From Azadirachta indica (Eukaryota; Streptophyta; Magnoliopsida; Sapindales; Meliaceae): a stretch of DNA of 64,000 bases. Within the stretch, counting starts at the first letter, position 1; each line of letters starts with the position of its first letter. The notes below the pieces were generated by a model. It saw only the letters and a list, made by a program, of their open reading frames with translations. It had not been told where the DNA came from and did no database searches. The stretch is from NCBI GenBank assembly GCA_022749755.1, contig CM040452.1, positions 16,200,350 to 16,264,349 of the forward strand. The letters run 5' to 3'. Positions 34,225 to 47,240 of the stretch are shown here, piece by piece. The translations under genes were made by a program, and so were the position numbers.

Positions 34225-36660
34225 AAATCTGGAGACGAAGGCAGGAAATTTTTGTTGTTTGTTGTAAAATAATTAATCTCAGTAGGAGGCACAGATTTAT
34301 TATAATATCATCTACTGTATATATAATTCATGTTATCCGTCTCTTCATCGAGCAAGATTTATTCTTTAATTCATATAGATTTCAACATTGATAGTGTATC
34401 AGTTTTATTTTCTTAGTTGTTTCTGAAAAGGAAAAGTTGTAACTTGTAAGAGTTGCAGACAGGTAGCAATTTGAGAGTACAAGAAGAATATTGAATTGGG
34501 CAGGGCACTGTGTCAAGCTTTGCAATTTTTCTTATAAAAAGTAATCGCTGTTAGTATCCGATCTGTTTGTCTCAATGATTTGTCAATTAACTCAAAATTT
34601 TCTTAATGGCATCCGTTCTGCAACGCGTATTGATTGAATTATTGAAATGTACCACACTACTAAATCATTCTATTTGTCGTTTGTATGTATATATATTTGA
34701 TATGCCTTTACTTGACCGATGCTGGGCTCAACGAAATTCATTCAGCTAGTGTTTGGCTTATTCGTCTCTTGTGCTTCCGTGATATGAAAAATACTGTCAC
34801 CAAATAATACGTTAAAAGATTCTGGTTTGAGTGATCCTTTCAAATTTCATATAATATTAATTGTTCTAGCTAGTTTGAATATATCTATAAATATAATATG
34901 AGTAATCCCCACACTGGCATATTTGTGCCCAAATTTTCTTCCATCCACTAGGAAAAATGTGGGATTACTTTCGGCTCTAAAGCACAACCTTTATGTGCCA
35001 GTTTTTCGCAAATAATAGCTAAGAGTTAATTACTTTGCTTTTCATTGCTGGTTCTTTGACCGGCAAAACAAAAGTGGAAGAGGAAAACAATGAGCTGATA
35101 AATTCGCTGTGAGGTATCTGAATTACGAAATTCATATTCTTAATTACTTCGTTGGATAAGATTAGATAAGCTACTTAAAGGCTGATCTAGAATATACTAT
35201 TAAGTACATTAGTTCGAATGGCCTAGTCATCTCTTCTCGCTCTGTTGAATACAGCTGGTCTGGTGGCTTACGTCTGATTTGAATGGTGGGCGGCTCCAAA
35301 AGATTGAATATAATACAATACGGGCCACCGGGGCTTCTTAATTCTCACTACACATTTAGTCTGACGTATTCAAAGCCAGAGGAAGAAAACCCGGGAAGAC
35401 TGCCAAGATGTACATACGGGTCTACGCAGAATCTACTTTGTCCTTTGCACCGACCTACCAAACACACAGCATGTATAGTGCAGATAGTGCACAGTTGTTC
35501 GCAAACCCAGGCGGCCAGGCCATGCACACCCACTTGCTTAAAAATGAATAACCCCTCGGAACCCGTTTCTCCTACATGGGAACAATTTAGCTGACCAGTC
35601 ACCGACACGACACATGCATGAATTTTACAAAACCGAGTCGGATAATGATATCAATTTTCTGTGAAAATAGTCTTAATCTCGTTGAGGATTTAGAGAAAAA
35701 AGACAAATTATAGAATCGTGTTATTATACTGTATCAAGGCATATGCTAAAATAAATTCTCAACATATAGTTTAAAAAGGATGTATTATATGATTTTTAGG
35801 TTTCAAAACAATTTTTATATAAAAAAAAAGTCTATTTTAATAGTTAATTAGTTTATTATTAGCATAATTCTTAAAAAATACAGGCAAAAAAGTATGTAAA
35901 TCAACTTTACGAGAACTCGAGGAAATCTTAAATTTTGCATTTTTAAAAATTTTAAATATTTAGTATATAATTAATAAATCAATATCATATATAATGCTCG
36001 TAAAGTTTAATAATACTAGTTAAACCTTAATGGTTTGAAATGGATGTATTATTTATTACTGTCTACTAGTTACAAGCAATGTTTATTTAAATAAATGTAT
36101 GTATTAATAAAAATTAATATAGTATGTATTTAGAAAAATATAATTTATCTTATATTTAACGTATTGGATTGTTATATTAGTTTAAAATCAGTATAGCTCA
36201 TTGGAACGAGTGTATACTTATTTCATTATAAACAATATAATAGTCATTAATTGAATAATAAATTGGAGTATTTTCATTGATAAGAATTCACTAATTTAGA
36301 AATGATTTAATTTTTTTATTGTATGAGATATTTAGATAAGATTTTGACAGGTTTTTTCCTCGGAATAATATTTCTTAGATTTCAACCTTCTTCAGTCTAT
36401 TAAGAAAAGGAAAAAAAAAATTTCTGTATTTCGAAAAAATAATTGTGATTTAAAAGAATTAAAATTCTAAATCTAGGTGGACAGTGAGTGCAATCTTTCT
36501 CCACAAATCCAACTGGAAAGAGGGCAGATCCAACGGCTGACATGAAGCCTGAAGACACCCATGATTCGTGGCAGCGCTTCCATTTAAAGCAAGTTGACGT
36601 GGCAGTCTCCAGATTTCTCTTCAAAAATTCACTCCAACCCTCCAACGACTACAAGCATTT
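34225..36660. other. Intergenic region between the two RING genes
   Basis: Mostly AT-rich. A compositionally distinct, GC-richer patch at about 35270-35620 carries overlapping open frames on both strands (35283-35594 plus, 103 codons with a true ATG; 35348-35608 minus). Neither is recognised. The right end is the SDIR1 promoter. Confidence 0.45.
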
Positions 36661-38987
36661 CGGACAAGAAGTTCAGGGAGTGCGCTGTTTCTGCAGATCC
36701 ACCTGTATTGATTGAATTTGAGTCTCTACCTTGCCTTCACTCTCACAGTTGTAAGTGCTTTCACTTTCTCTTTTTTGTCTGTTTGGTTGGCTAGAAAATG
36801 CGGCAAAAGCGCAAAAGGCAAGAAACTTCTTATGATTTAGCTTGACGATGCCTTTCCATTTTTTTTTTCTTGGTTGTCTAAATGCGAATTCATTTGATTG
36901 TAGTTTGTTCCTGTTATTGTTAATTCGTGATCGCTTCTTCATTGTGTACGGGAAACCGATATCAATTTGTGCCGTTTTGATCCATTGCGTATGCGTCTCG
37001 CTTGCATATTTTTTCATGTGTTGAGTGTGATTTTCAGTTTGTCGTTAGGATTCAGTTTTTGTGTAGAGTGATTCAAATATTAAGTAATCGACTCATTTAA
37101 ACACGTAATCGAAGTCTGTAGAACAGGAAAATTTTTAAATATGTAAATTTGGTTAGATTATGAAGGTTGAATGTTTCAATTAGACCGTGTTGGTGATCAT
37201 GGTATGTAGATATTGCGTTTCCTTTTCTTTTTTATGACTCACGTGTTTACTATGTTTATTTGATAATTATTTACTTGTTTGCCGGTTGGTTTATATTTAA
37301 TTACAGGAGCTATGGGCTCAGAGGGATAATACAGAAGGGGGCTATCTGAAATATTATTTTAAGTTCTAAGAATATGACTAATTCATATCACAGCGGCTCT
37401 GAAACAATTGTTTGAAAGCAAATCATGGGGCTTGCTTGGTAGTGTTAAGATGAACGTGTTACTTATTGTTAAATGCTATGTACTTTCTGGATTTATCACT
37501 GGCTCAAATAGCTGATCAATCATGCACTCTGATGAAATTCATAATTTGACTTGCTAAAACTAGCTGTTCAGATTTTTATTTTTTCTTAAAGTATCAAAAG
37601 ATTTTATGCATGGAAACTTTAGTTTTACCTTAAGATTGGAACCAGCCTTGCATATTTTAAAATTGGAAACAGCATGTGCACAGTTAACATACAAGTATAA
37701 TGAGATTCATGTGGACTATCTAATATGAGTGGGTATATTCTTCTTCTTTTTCTTCTTCTTTTTTTTTTTTTTCTGGTAATTCAGATTTGTGAGTAAGGAT
37801 CTATTATTCGGGTTTGGCAATAGATGTCTTCCATATTAACCCAACCTGTGGGTGCGTGTCGATGTGCACTCTTAAAATTTGTTTTCTATAGTTATAACTT
37901 ATAATGCTTTTATAACTGTGCTTTCATGTGATCTCAAATGCAAGTCATTGCTGTTATGATATCAATTTATCATTTCCTAGTACATTTAATTATTTTTGGT
38001 ACATAGTTTTGTTATTTGGGAGCCTGGAAGTATCTGCTAATGTTTGATATCTCATCCAATATCTACTCAATTTTGGGTGGAAATACTTGCTTTAAGTTGT
38101 GAATGGTCCTTCTGCAGACCTTATTTTGGAACTACTTTGAGTATTGGTGGAGTATTTGCTTATGTGATCATTCTGATAACTGATTGTGAATTTCATTCTT
38201 AGTATTAGCACCATTGGCTGGTACACATTGCTCTTGTATAATCCAATCTTAATGTTATGAACTATTGACAATTATTTACCTTGAATATGAGTTTGTAATT
38301 TGCCAATTGCCACTTAATGTGGATTACTATGTTTTACCTGGCATCTGTTTAAAGTTTTTCATCTTTAATGTCTCAAGTGCCACTTGTCTGTTGGTGTTTG
38401 CCGAGATGGATTACAAACAGTGTGTTTTATCTTGTTTTATGCATTGTTCATGTTACATATCCTAAAGATTGCTAATAATCGATTGTAAAGTGTGAATATC
38501 ATGTTTAAATAAATCAACGACATTGCTGCTGTCATTTATGTACATCCATGATAGATACTGAGTTCAGTTCCCACATTTCCATTAAGACTGATTGAGAGTT
38601 TGAAGGTTGTTTTAAATTCATGTAACTTCTAGTAAGGATTCTTTATAGCATAATAAACTGTGAACTTAATCTTTTTGTGGATCACGGTTCGTGCTGATTC
38701 TGCTCATATACACAATGTGTTTCATTTTGATCTATTCTCATTTTTGCTTTTGACTTTCTTAGACCTAAGTGATCTTTGAATTACTCCCAATTCAAGTCAA
38801 TCTTGAATGATGCCATGGTTATGTGGGGCTGGCTACAATGGAACTTTGTTGCAGTCATCATCTATATTCATTTGGAATGTTGCAGGTTGTGTTTTTGAAG
38901 ACATAGCTAAGGTGTGATAATTCACAGTTTGCTTGTACACTAGCTGAGCTGTTTATGATAAGGGAAACCTTTAAAATTTCTCCAATC
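36661..38987 (+). other. Probable spliced 5' leader of SDIR1
   Basis: A GTAAGT donor follows CTCACAGTT near 36752. Possible UTR exons begin after ATTACAG near 37306 and after TTGCAG at 38885; the latter leads straight into the ATG exon. No coding sequence joins in frame, so these would be untranslated exons. The exact structure is inferred. Confidence 0.45.
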
Positions 38988-41133
38988 ATGAGTTTTGTTT
39001 TCCGAGGGACGAGAGGAGATATTGAAAGTGGATTTCCGGGATTTATTACTGAACGACCTGCAGTGGTATGCTCATGTGTGGTTGTAGTTGGTCCCATAAT
39101 TTAGTCTTATACATGTATATATGGGTATAGATTATGGAATGGGAGGCCTAATATCTCATTGTGCTAACGTTTCTTTCTCCTCGTATCAGGGTATTCATGC
39201 AACTCGACCAGTTAATATCAACTCTCTGGCTTTTCTTGTCACAGGTAATGTTTCCCCTGACATATTTTTGATGCTGTTGTTTTCCATGTCCTCAGAGGGA
39301 AACTAATTCAAAAGTTTCCTGTTAATTGAGCAGTTCTTTTACTGTTCATGATTTTGAACTCTCATCAGATGTCACCAAACTTTCTGGTATGTACTCTGAA
39401 CATTTAGTGTGGGCATGATAGTATTTCTGAAATGCAAGCCATTAAGGAGGTATCACACGTAACCGTGCATGCAGCTCTGGCTAGTTGTGGGTGTCTTTTT
39501 GATGGCCACAAGCCTGAGGATGTATGCAACTTGTCAACAACTTCAAGCTCAGGCTAGAGCTCATGCCGCTGCCGCCAGTGGCTTGCTTGGTCACACTGAA
39601 TTAAGATTGCATGTGCCACCATCAATTGCTCTTGCAACCAGAGGACGATTGCAAGGCCTGAGGCTTCAGCTTGCACTTCTTGATAGGGAATTTGATGAAC
39701 TAGGTATGATTCCATCGAAGTTTTGTGAGAAGCCATTTTGTGCAAAATTCTGAAGGATAGGACCATTTTTAAAACAACCCTTTCTGAACTCTGCTTATGC
39801 AAGACCAGTGCTGGGTAATGAACATTTTTACTGGTTACCGAAGCTTGGTTTGTTGTTCTAGTTTAGGTGGTTTTTCTATGTATACATATTTTTAAGATTA
39901 GCTTCTTCATTGTATTTTCCCTGTAGATTATGATACTCTAAGGGCCCTGGACTCTGATAATACTAACACAACCCCTTCAATGAGTGAGGAAGAGATAAAT
40001 GCCTTGCCTGTCCACAAATACAAGGTTCCTGGCCCTGAGAGGTGAGTTGTGATGGCGTTTTTGAATACCATTTATTCCATGTTTTCTTTTAAATTTGGTT
40101 TTGTTAAGTTTCTACATTTTATCCTCATTCTGTTATTGGTGCTGAGAAAATTATGCATAAATTTATTTATAATCCCACTGGATCATAGCAAATATTTGAC
40201 ATGATACTGTTTCTGTCACAGTGCTAGATCTTCAATGCAACAGCCGTCGTCTTCATCAGCCCCAGCTGAGGTATTTATTACCTTAAGTGTAATTGCATAA
40301 TTAATGAGCCCAGGTCTGGACTTATATGAAGAATTTGCTAAAAGTTGACCTGTTTAGAACATGGCGTGGTTGAGGTCTTTAAGCACTTACATGACTAGTA
40401 GTTTCAACATTTTGCATGTAAACAGAAAGGAGAGTGGTTTTGAGAATCTCATGTAAATTTTGCATGCATTCAATAGATTTCACTTCTGCTCTAAGCTCTT
40501 GCATGCTCTTTCATTAATGGCTGCTAATATCTAAGCTTTTACTTTGCAAGCAGTCAAAGCAGGACTCTAGAAAGACAGATGAGTGCAGCAAGGCTTCAGA
40601 AGATGAACTTACATGCACTATTTGCTTGGAGCAAGTTAACAGGGGAGAGCTTGTTCGTAGCCTGCCATGTTTGCATCAGGTTCATCCTCTATCCTCTATT
40701 ATTTTTGCTATTAAATTCTTTTATTTTTTGAGATCCTACATTTCTCCACTTATGAATTTTTCTGAATCTGTTCCATTAAAATATTTGATGTGTGTGCACA
40801 TTAAATCGTCAGATATTCCTATAAATATGCACGAGAGAATCTATTATAACACAAAAATTCCTATAAATGGAATCTGTTCAATTGTTTAACCTGCCATTTT
40901 GACATTACATTTATCTAGATTTTGGTTCTAATTGTTGTTACCTTGATGTATTTAGCGGTTACTTTTATAATAGTTTTCAGTATTGCTATGATTCTCTATT
41001 TTTGTAGTTCCATACCAATTGCATTGATCCGTGGCTACGGCAGCGAAGCACATGTCCTGTATGCAAATTCAGGATGGGCTCAGGGTGGCAGGAAAACAGG
41101 GAAAGTGAATCAGATGGCTCGGACATGGTTTGA
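38988..41133 (+). CDS. SDIR1: SDIR1, membrane RING E3 ubiquitin ligase
   Basis: Eight coding exons give 276 residues: 38988-39065, 39190-39244, 39334-39386, 39475-39703, 39927-40041, 40222-40270, 40554-40679 and 41008-41133. All junctions are GT-AG and phases close. The start [17 protein letters not shown] and the block [20 protein letters not shown] are diagnostic of SALT- AND DROUGHT-INDUCED RING FINGER 1. Two membrane spans (about 37-53 and 60-79) anchor it in the ER. The RING-H2 finger runs from C214 to C254 (CTICLEQ...CLHQFHTNC...CPVC). In Arabidopsis SDIR1 promotes ABA and stress signalling and targets SDIRIP1. The family length is about 273, so this copy is complete. Confidence 0.96.
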
Positions 41134-42357
41134 TGACTTAACTAAGTAAACAACCTCTGTATTTGCAATATAGTGTATATCAATCATACTTCAATATCAA
41201 AATAATAATAATGACATGCTGTGTAGGTGATATGTAAATAAAAACTCAATGTTTGGTATTTATCCTAGATTGGGCTTGATGAGGTGGAATGAAATCTATA
41301 TTTGGCCCATCATATGATATGATCTAATGGTTGCTTGAATCTTGATTGCATCAGCCTAATTTTGCTTATCAGGTGATAAGAAAGCTCAATTTTTTATATT
41401 CGTATATTAGCAATAGCATTCTCAACTCTTCGGCCTGGGTACAGGCCAGTGTTATGATTATTCAAATTTCCCTGGCAAATCACCTTTTGACACTTAGAGA
41501 AGTGGCTTCGCCAAGTATGTACTAATTTTATGAAATAATTACGTTGACAATCAAACTATATGAGTATTTTGTAAGCAGAAGAATGTGTAAGTTAACAAAT
41601 TAGAACGACCTCAGATGAATAGAATAAAGCTGTAAGCAGTATGAGTGGTATGAACCTATCGAATGATTTAGTGTGAATTTTGAAGGACTTGGGTTTCTGC
41701 TCCATTAGTACTGTTACCTACGTCATTGCCTTCGTCATCAATCTCATTTGTTTTATTTTATTAGCAACTAATGAGACCAAAGGCATATTACAGTTTCATA
41801 TTATTTTTGTAAATTTTATTCGAATAAAAATAGTTAACCTTTTAGGTATAACCCATGATATTGATATTTCTGTTTAGGAAATTAATTGAATAGGTTTATG
41901 AAATGTACTTGTATTTCTAATCATTTGTTGAATTTAACGCTTATTTATGTTAAGTGAATACTCATTAATAAAATATAATGTGGAATATACTGATCCGTCT
42001 TCGAAAAACAGAAGATTTTGAATGATCTGAACTTATTCGATAAATTAATTTAAATTTGATTTATAAGTTTCCATTAATTTGTAAGTCAAGGAAACGTGTG
42101 TGCTTTCCGAAATTTAGTTAAGAGATTTACCAACCGGCATCTCTGCCAATTGTTGGCCTGCTTGTACTAGGCCTTAAACCCAGCACTGCCACCTTAGATT
42201 TTAGTTGTTGTGTAGTACAACTTCGGAAAGTCAGAACTGTACTGCAAAACAGTGACAAATCTTTGCTTTTTTTAATAAACGAACATAACTAATCCACAGT
42301 CAAAACCGCAAGAAAGAAGGAACTATACCAAAAGACAGAGACCAAACACATTCATTC
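41134..42357. other. SDIR1 3' flank and ZIP promoter
   Basis: AT-rich spacer. I looked for the zinc-deficiency element (RTGTCGACAY) that bZIP19 and bZIP23 bind in ZIP promoters and did not find it within about 400 bp of the ZIP start. No other gene was seen. Confidence 0.5.
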
Positions 42358-43476
42358 ATGGCTTCCATTGCTTCCTTCAAAACTCTCAAGTCAACAACTC
42401 TGTTTATTTCTCTTATGTTCTTACACATCTGCTTAATCAAAAGTCACGGTGGCCACGACGATGGCGACGATCATGATAGTGGTGATGAGCATGCAGATTT
42501 GCATGCAAACGGTTTAATCTTGGTAAAAATATGGTGCTTGATCATTATGCTTGTAAGCACTTTTGCTGGTGGCATTTCTCCTTACTTCTATCGATGGAAC
42601 GAGACTTTCCTTCTCTTGGGAACACAATTTGCCGGAGGGATTTTTCTGGGAACTGCTATGATGCATTTCTTGAGTGATGCCAATGAAACTTTTGGCGATC
42701 TCACAACCAAAAGTTACCCTTTCGTTTTCATGCTAGCTTCAGCTGGTTATCTTCTAACCATGTTGGGTGATTGCATAATCAGTTTTGTTGCAAAGGGTAG
42801 TGAAAAAGAAGCTAGAGTGGAAGTGGAAGAAGGAAGAGTTGATCATAAAGAAGCGGGAGCCAATCACGTCAACGCAGTTCTCTTGAAGACATCGTCCGTC
42901 GGCGACACCATTCTTCTCATTCTTGCTCTTTGTTTTCACTCAATTTTTGAGGGTATCGCCGTTGGAGTTGCAGGTATATATACATATGATATATGCAGCA
43001 TATACGTGGAAACTGCATAAACTTCAATTGTCGGCATTAATCTTTGTTCCTTTCTCATATATATAAGTTGATTTTTGTTTGCAGCTACTAAGGCAGAGGC
43101 ATGGCGAAATCTATGGACAATTTCCTTGCACAAAATATTTGCAGCTATTGCGATGGGAATCGCACTGCTGAAGATGATACCAAAGAGGCCATTTTTAGTA
43201 ACAACAGCTTATTCATTTGCATTTGCAATTTCAAGTCCCATTGGTGTGGGAATAGGCATAGCAATCGATGCCACAACACAAGGACGTGTTGCTGATTGGA
43301 TATACGCAATCTCAATGGGACTTGCTTGTGGGGTTTTCATATATGTTGCTATCAACCATCTCATTGCCAAAGGCTTCAAGCCACAAGCTAAGTGTTACTT
43401 CGATACTCCTTTCTTCAAGTTTCTTGCCGTGCTATGCGGGGTGGGAGTTATAGCAGTTGTTATGATTTGGGATTGA
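42358..43476 (+). CDS. ZIP2: ZIP-family zinc/divalent metal transporter (ZIP2-like)
   Basis: Two exons, 42358-42973 and 43085-43476, give 335 residues; the intron is GTATAT...TTTGCAG. A signal peptide ([17 protein letters not shown]) precedes a His/Asp-rich segment ([20 protein letters not shown]). Eight membrane spans follow. The metal-path helix IV has [16 protein letters not shown] with the conserved His, Ser and Gly, and helix V has [22 protein letters not shown]. The variable loop between helices III and IV is short and His-poor ([16 protein letters not shown]), so the metal-buffering His cluster has shifted to the N-terminus. Position beside RTFL matches Arabidopsis ZIP2 (At5g59520). 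Plasma membrane Zn or Mn transport is inferred from the family. Confidence 0.94.
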
Positions 43477-44779
43477 TGAAATTTTATAAATTTTTGTTTC
43501 TGGTTTCGTCTTTGTGTATACATGTGTAGTATTGTAAGAACTGTTAGGAGTGGTTGCAATAATGTAGTTGAAGTTTGATTAAGATTTTTTTTTTTTTTAT
43601 TACTCTCGACTCATTGCTGTTTCTCTCATTTAATTTAATTCTTTTTTCCCTAATTGATGGAACTTTCTTCTTAGTGAGTGAACTCATTAACTTTCCAAAA
43701 AATCTGCTTACTCCAACAACCGTACCGTAGGGACGCACAAAATTGAAAGCTAAAAGAGATCAGAAAATATATCTATGTATGTATGTATGTATGTATGGCG
43801 AGGAAGAAACAGTATTTTCGAACCCAATCTTAATACATACAATTAAACCTAGTTAACATGAGTACACAAACGATATAGACTCGAATGTACATTGATATAT
43901 CATCAGTAGTTTTCTATTGAAGAATTGCTGATATTTTGAGTAGTCTACAAGGATCGTAGTTGTTGTAACTACAAATCCACTCCCAGGTGATGATAAACTG
44001 ATACTTAAGTAATTAACTTTGACAATCGGAGTTTCTTCGTAAGAGCATCTCAATATGCTAAATTAACTTGATGATTAAGCTTCTCTGCATGATTATTATT
44101 TAGTTAATCGCGGTAGTGAGAGACATAACTAAACAAGCGGATACTGATCTCTATCATTCCTTTTGTTGCTTAAAAGGAAGGTGGGTCAAATGTCATTCTC
44201 TATATATCCGTAGCTTTAGTTAAGGACTCTTAATAAGGTTTTGTATGGTTGAGATGGGTGCTATCACCAACCAAAGTACATGACCCAGTATGTCTGTCCT
44301 GAAAATGATGAGCATCAACTTCAAATTAATTTGTTTTCGTTGGCTCAATGTGGGAGAAGAAGGTAAACACTTTGGTTTGTCTTCATCACTAAGTCTAACC
44401 GTTGAATTGCTTCGCACATATTACCTTTTAAATAATAAAATTAGTTTGCTTTACCTTGCAAGGTAAATATGTATAATTGCAAATGTATCCTTAGGATATT
44501 CTAAATCCGTCAATTTCTAATTCTTAACTCTATTATTTTTAACATGTGATTCAGAGATAATGTTCTGTTTGGAGAAATTTGTCGTGAAATGATTTTCATT
44601 CAGAAGGGTTTTCGGGAAATGATTAAATTCACTGTTTTTGAGGTTATTGATGGAAAAATATTTCGGATATTGTGAAAATGTTGATACTTGACAGCTAGGT
44701 ACTAATTGAGTTAAAGGATGGACGATAAATTTATTAATTATCTTTAATGACACTCCATATATGGTGAACATGGGCCAAC
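43477..44779. other. ZIP 3' flank and laccase upstream region
   Basis: Contains a (GTAT)n microsatellite at about 43774-43797. No gene was recognised; the minus-strand frame at 44220-44417 lacks an ATG and resembles nothing known. Confidence 0.5.
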
Positions 44780-44821
44780 AGTAGGTAATTCTCTTTCTTT
44801 TCAAACTTAGTATTACCTAAT
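44780..44821. promoter_or_regulatory. Two SMRE/AC-type MYB sites in the laccase promoter
   Basis: AGTAGGT at 44780-44786 is the reverse complement of ACCTACT, and 44815-44821 is ACCTAAT. Both fit the secondary-wall MYB-responsive element ACC(A/T)A(A/C)(T/C) bound by MYB46 and MYB83. They lie 31-72 bp upstream of the TATA box, which is consistent with lignin-type regulation. Confidence 0.55.
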
Positions 44822-44851
44822 CAATCACAAGTATATACCATTCTATTTGTG

Positions 44852-44858
44852 TATATAA
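44852..44858 (+). promoter_or_regulatory. TATA box of the laccase gene
   Basis: TATATAA, 134 bp upstream of the laccase ATG, giving a 5' UTR of about 100 bases. Confidence 0.65.
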
Positions 44859-44991
44859 ACAACACGCACTGGCTTTCCTGGAAGTCTACTACTCAGAACT
44901 AGAAAAGCAAGAGGCAGTCAAAGTTTAAGGTTCACCCGTATCCATTCTCCCAATTCTTGACGAGCAAAAGTTGGCGCACAACACAAGCAGC

Positions 44992-47240
44992 ATGGCTACT
45001 TCCATTCCTCTATCACCAACAATTCTTGTGGTTTTTCTCTTCGTGATGAGCTGCCTTTGGGTTTTTCCAGAGGCTGCCACTGCCACTTCAAAGTATCGAG
45101 GAATTACTAGACATTACACGTTCAATGTATGCATTTCAATTACTATGATATAAATGTGTATTTATATTGTTCAAGCTCATACATCGAAAGCATAATTTTC
45201 CTGACAATGAATTTGCAGATAAGACTGAAAAATGTCACTCGATTGTGCCACACGAAGAGCATGGTCACTGTTAACGGGAAGTTCCCCGGCCCTCGCGTTG
45301 TTGCTAAAGAAGGTGACCGTTTAGTTGTTAAGGTGATCAATCGCGTTCCCAACAATATCAGCATTCATTGGTACGAATCCATTGATCTTTTCATTAATTA
45401 GAGTACTCCCCATCTAGTTAGTGGAATGGTTTTGGTTAATGACAAATTTAATGATAAACACGTACCTCAGGCATGGAGTTCGACAACTTCGAAGCGGGTG
45501 GGCGGACGGACCAGCGTATATCACACAGTGTCCTATTCAAACTGGACAAAGCTATGTGTACAACTTCACCATTGTTGGCCAAAGAGGAACTCTGTTTTGG
45601 CATGCACACTTCCAGTGGCTCAGAGCAACTGTCTATGGACCTCTTATCATCTTCCCCAAGCACAATGCTTCTTACCCATTTGCCAAGCCCCATAAAGAAG
45701 TCACAATTATGCTCGGTAAAATAAATATATCCTCTTCACCATATCTGAATTTCAAATATATACTATCACATGACCATACAAAATTGGCTAACCATCTCTC
45801 TATGTTTAACAAATACAGGTGAATGGTTTAATGCTGATCCAGAGGCAATTATCAACCAGGCTTTACAGACCGGAGCTGGCCCAAATGTCTCAGAGGCCTA
45901 CACTTTTAATGGGCTTCCAGGGCCATTGTACAGTTGTTCCGCAAAAGGTGCGTACGGATTTATTTGTCCACATTAACCTACTCAGTCACTAAATTATTGT
46001 TGCTCACTTGTGTTATGTAATGAATTGCATGCAGACACATACAAGCTAAAAGTGAAGCCACGAAAGACGTATATGCTGCGTTTGATCAATGCTGCACTCA
46101 ATGACGACCTATTTTTCAGCATTGCAAACCATACTTTCACTGTTGTTGAAGCTGATGCATCTTACGTGAAGCCTTTTGAGACCAATTTATTACTGTTGGC
46201 ACCTGGACAGACTACCAATGTGCTCCTGAAAACCAAACCAAATCCCCCTAATGATAAATTCTTTATGTTGGCTAGACCATATTTCACTGGCATGGGCGCA
46301 TTTGACAATACAACTGTGGCTGGAATACTTGAATATGAATACCCATCACCACATTCCTCTTCCTCAAATCTTACGATTTTAAAACCATCTCTTCCGCCCA
46401 TCAATGCTACAAATGTTGTTGCCAATTTTACCAACAAATTCCGTAGTTTGGCAAGTAGTCGGTTCCCAGCCAATGTTCCTCAAACTGTGGACAAAAGGTT
46501 TTTCTTCACAGTAGGACTAGGAACCAACCCGTGCCCCAAAAATCAAACATGTCAAGGGCCTAATGGCACAAAATTTGCTGCTTCCGTCAACAACATTTCC
46601 TTTGCTCTCCCTACGACAGCACTACTGCAATCCTATTTCTTTGTCAAATCTAATGGAGTTTACACCACTGATTTCCCTAACTTTCCTCTTCATCCTTTCA
46701 ACTATACGGGAACACCACCAAATAACACATTTGTCACAAATGGCACTACCAAAGCTATAGTGATACCTTTTAACACAAGTGTCGAGCTGGTGATGCAGGA
46801 CACTAGCATATTGGGTGCGGAAAGCCACCCTCTTCATCTTCATGGTTACAATTTCTATGTTGTAGGTCAAGGTTTTGGCAACTTTGATCCTAAAAAGGAC
46901 CCAGTAAAATTTAACCTCGTTGATCCTGTGGAAAGAAACACCGTTGGCGTGCCATCGGGCGGTTGGGTGGCCATTCGTTTTCTGGCAGATAACCCTGGTC
47001 AGTATTGCTTGTATCATACACGAAATAATACTACACACACCTTCTTTTTTCTACAATTTATATTTGTGTCTATGTTGTCCATACAAGTATTAACATTTTT
47101 ATGCAACAGGTGTTTGGTTTATGCACTGCCATTTTGACGTACACTTGAGCTGGGGGTTAAGGATGGCTTGGATTGTCCTTGATGGAGAACCTCCCAGTCA
47201 GAAGCTGCCTCCTCCACCGTCTGATCTTCCCAAATGTTGA
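44992..47240 (+). CDS. LAC17: Laccase, multicopper oxidase (LAC17/LAC2-like)
   Basis: Six exons give 584 residues: 44992-45126, 45219-45370, 45471-45715, 45819-45947, 46035-46997 and 47110-47240. The open frame extends to a TTG at 44971, but the ATG at 44992 begins a secretory signal ([21 protein letters not shown]). All copper motifs are present: [24 protein letters not shown], and the T1 site [14 protein letters not shown]. The second motif usually reads W-x-HAH-(I/L); here HF replaces HI. The C-terminus DLPKC is typical. Laccases oxidise monolignols in the cell wall. The closest memory match is Arabidopsis LAC17. The Arabidopsis block has no laccase between ZIP2 and RTFL5, so it was gained here or lost there. 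Confidence 0.93.

Noticed and set aside
44220..44417. Minus-strand 65-codon frame near the laccase promoter
   Set aside because: It has no ATG at its start, no family signature, and lies in AT-rich spacer.
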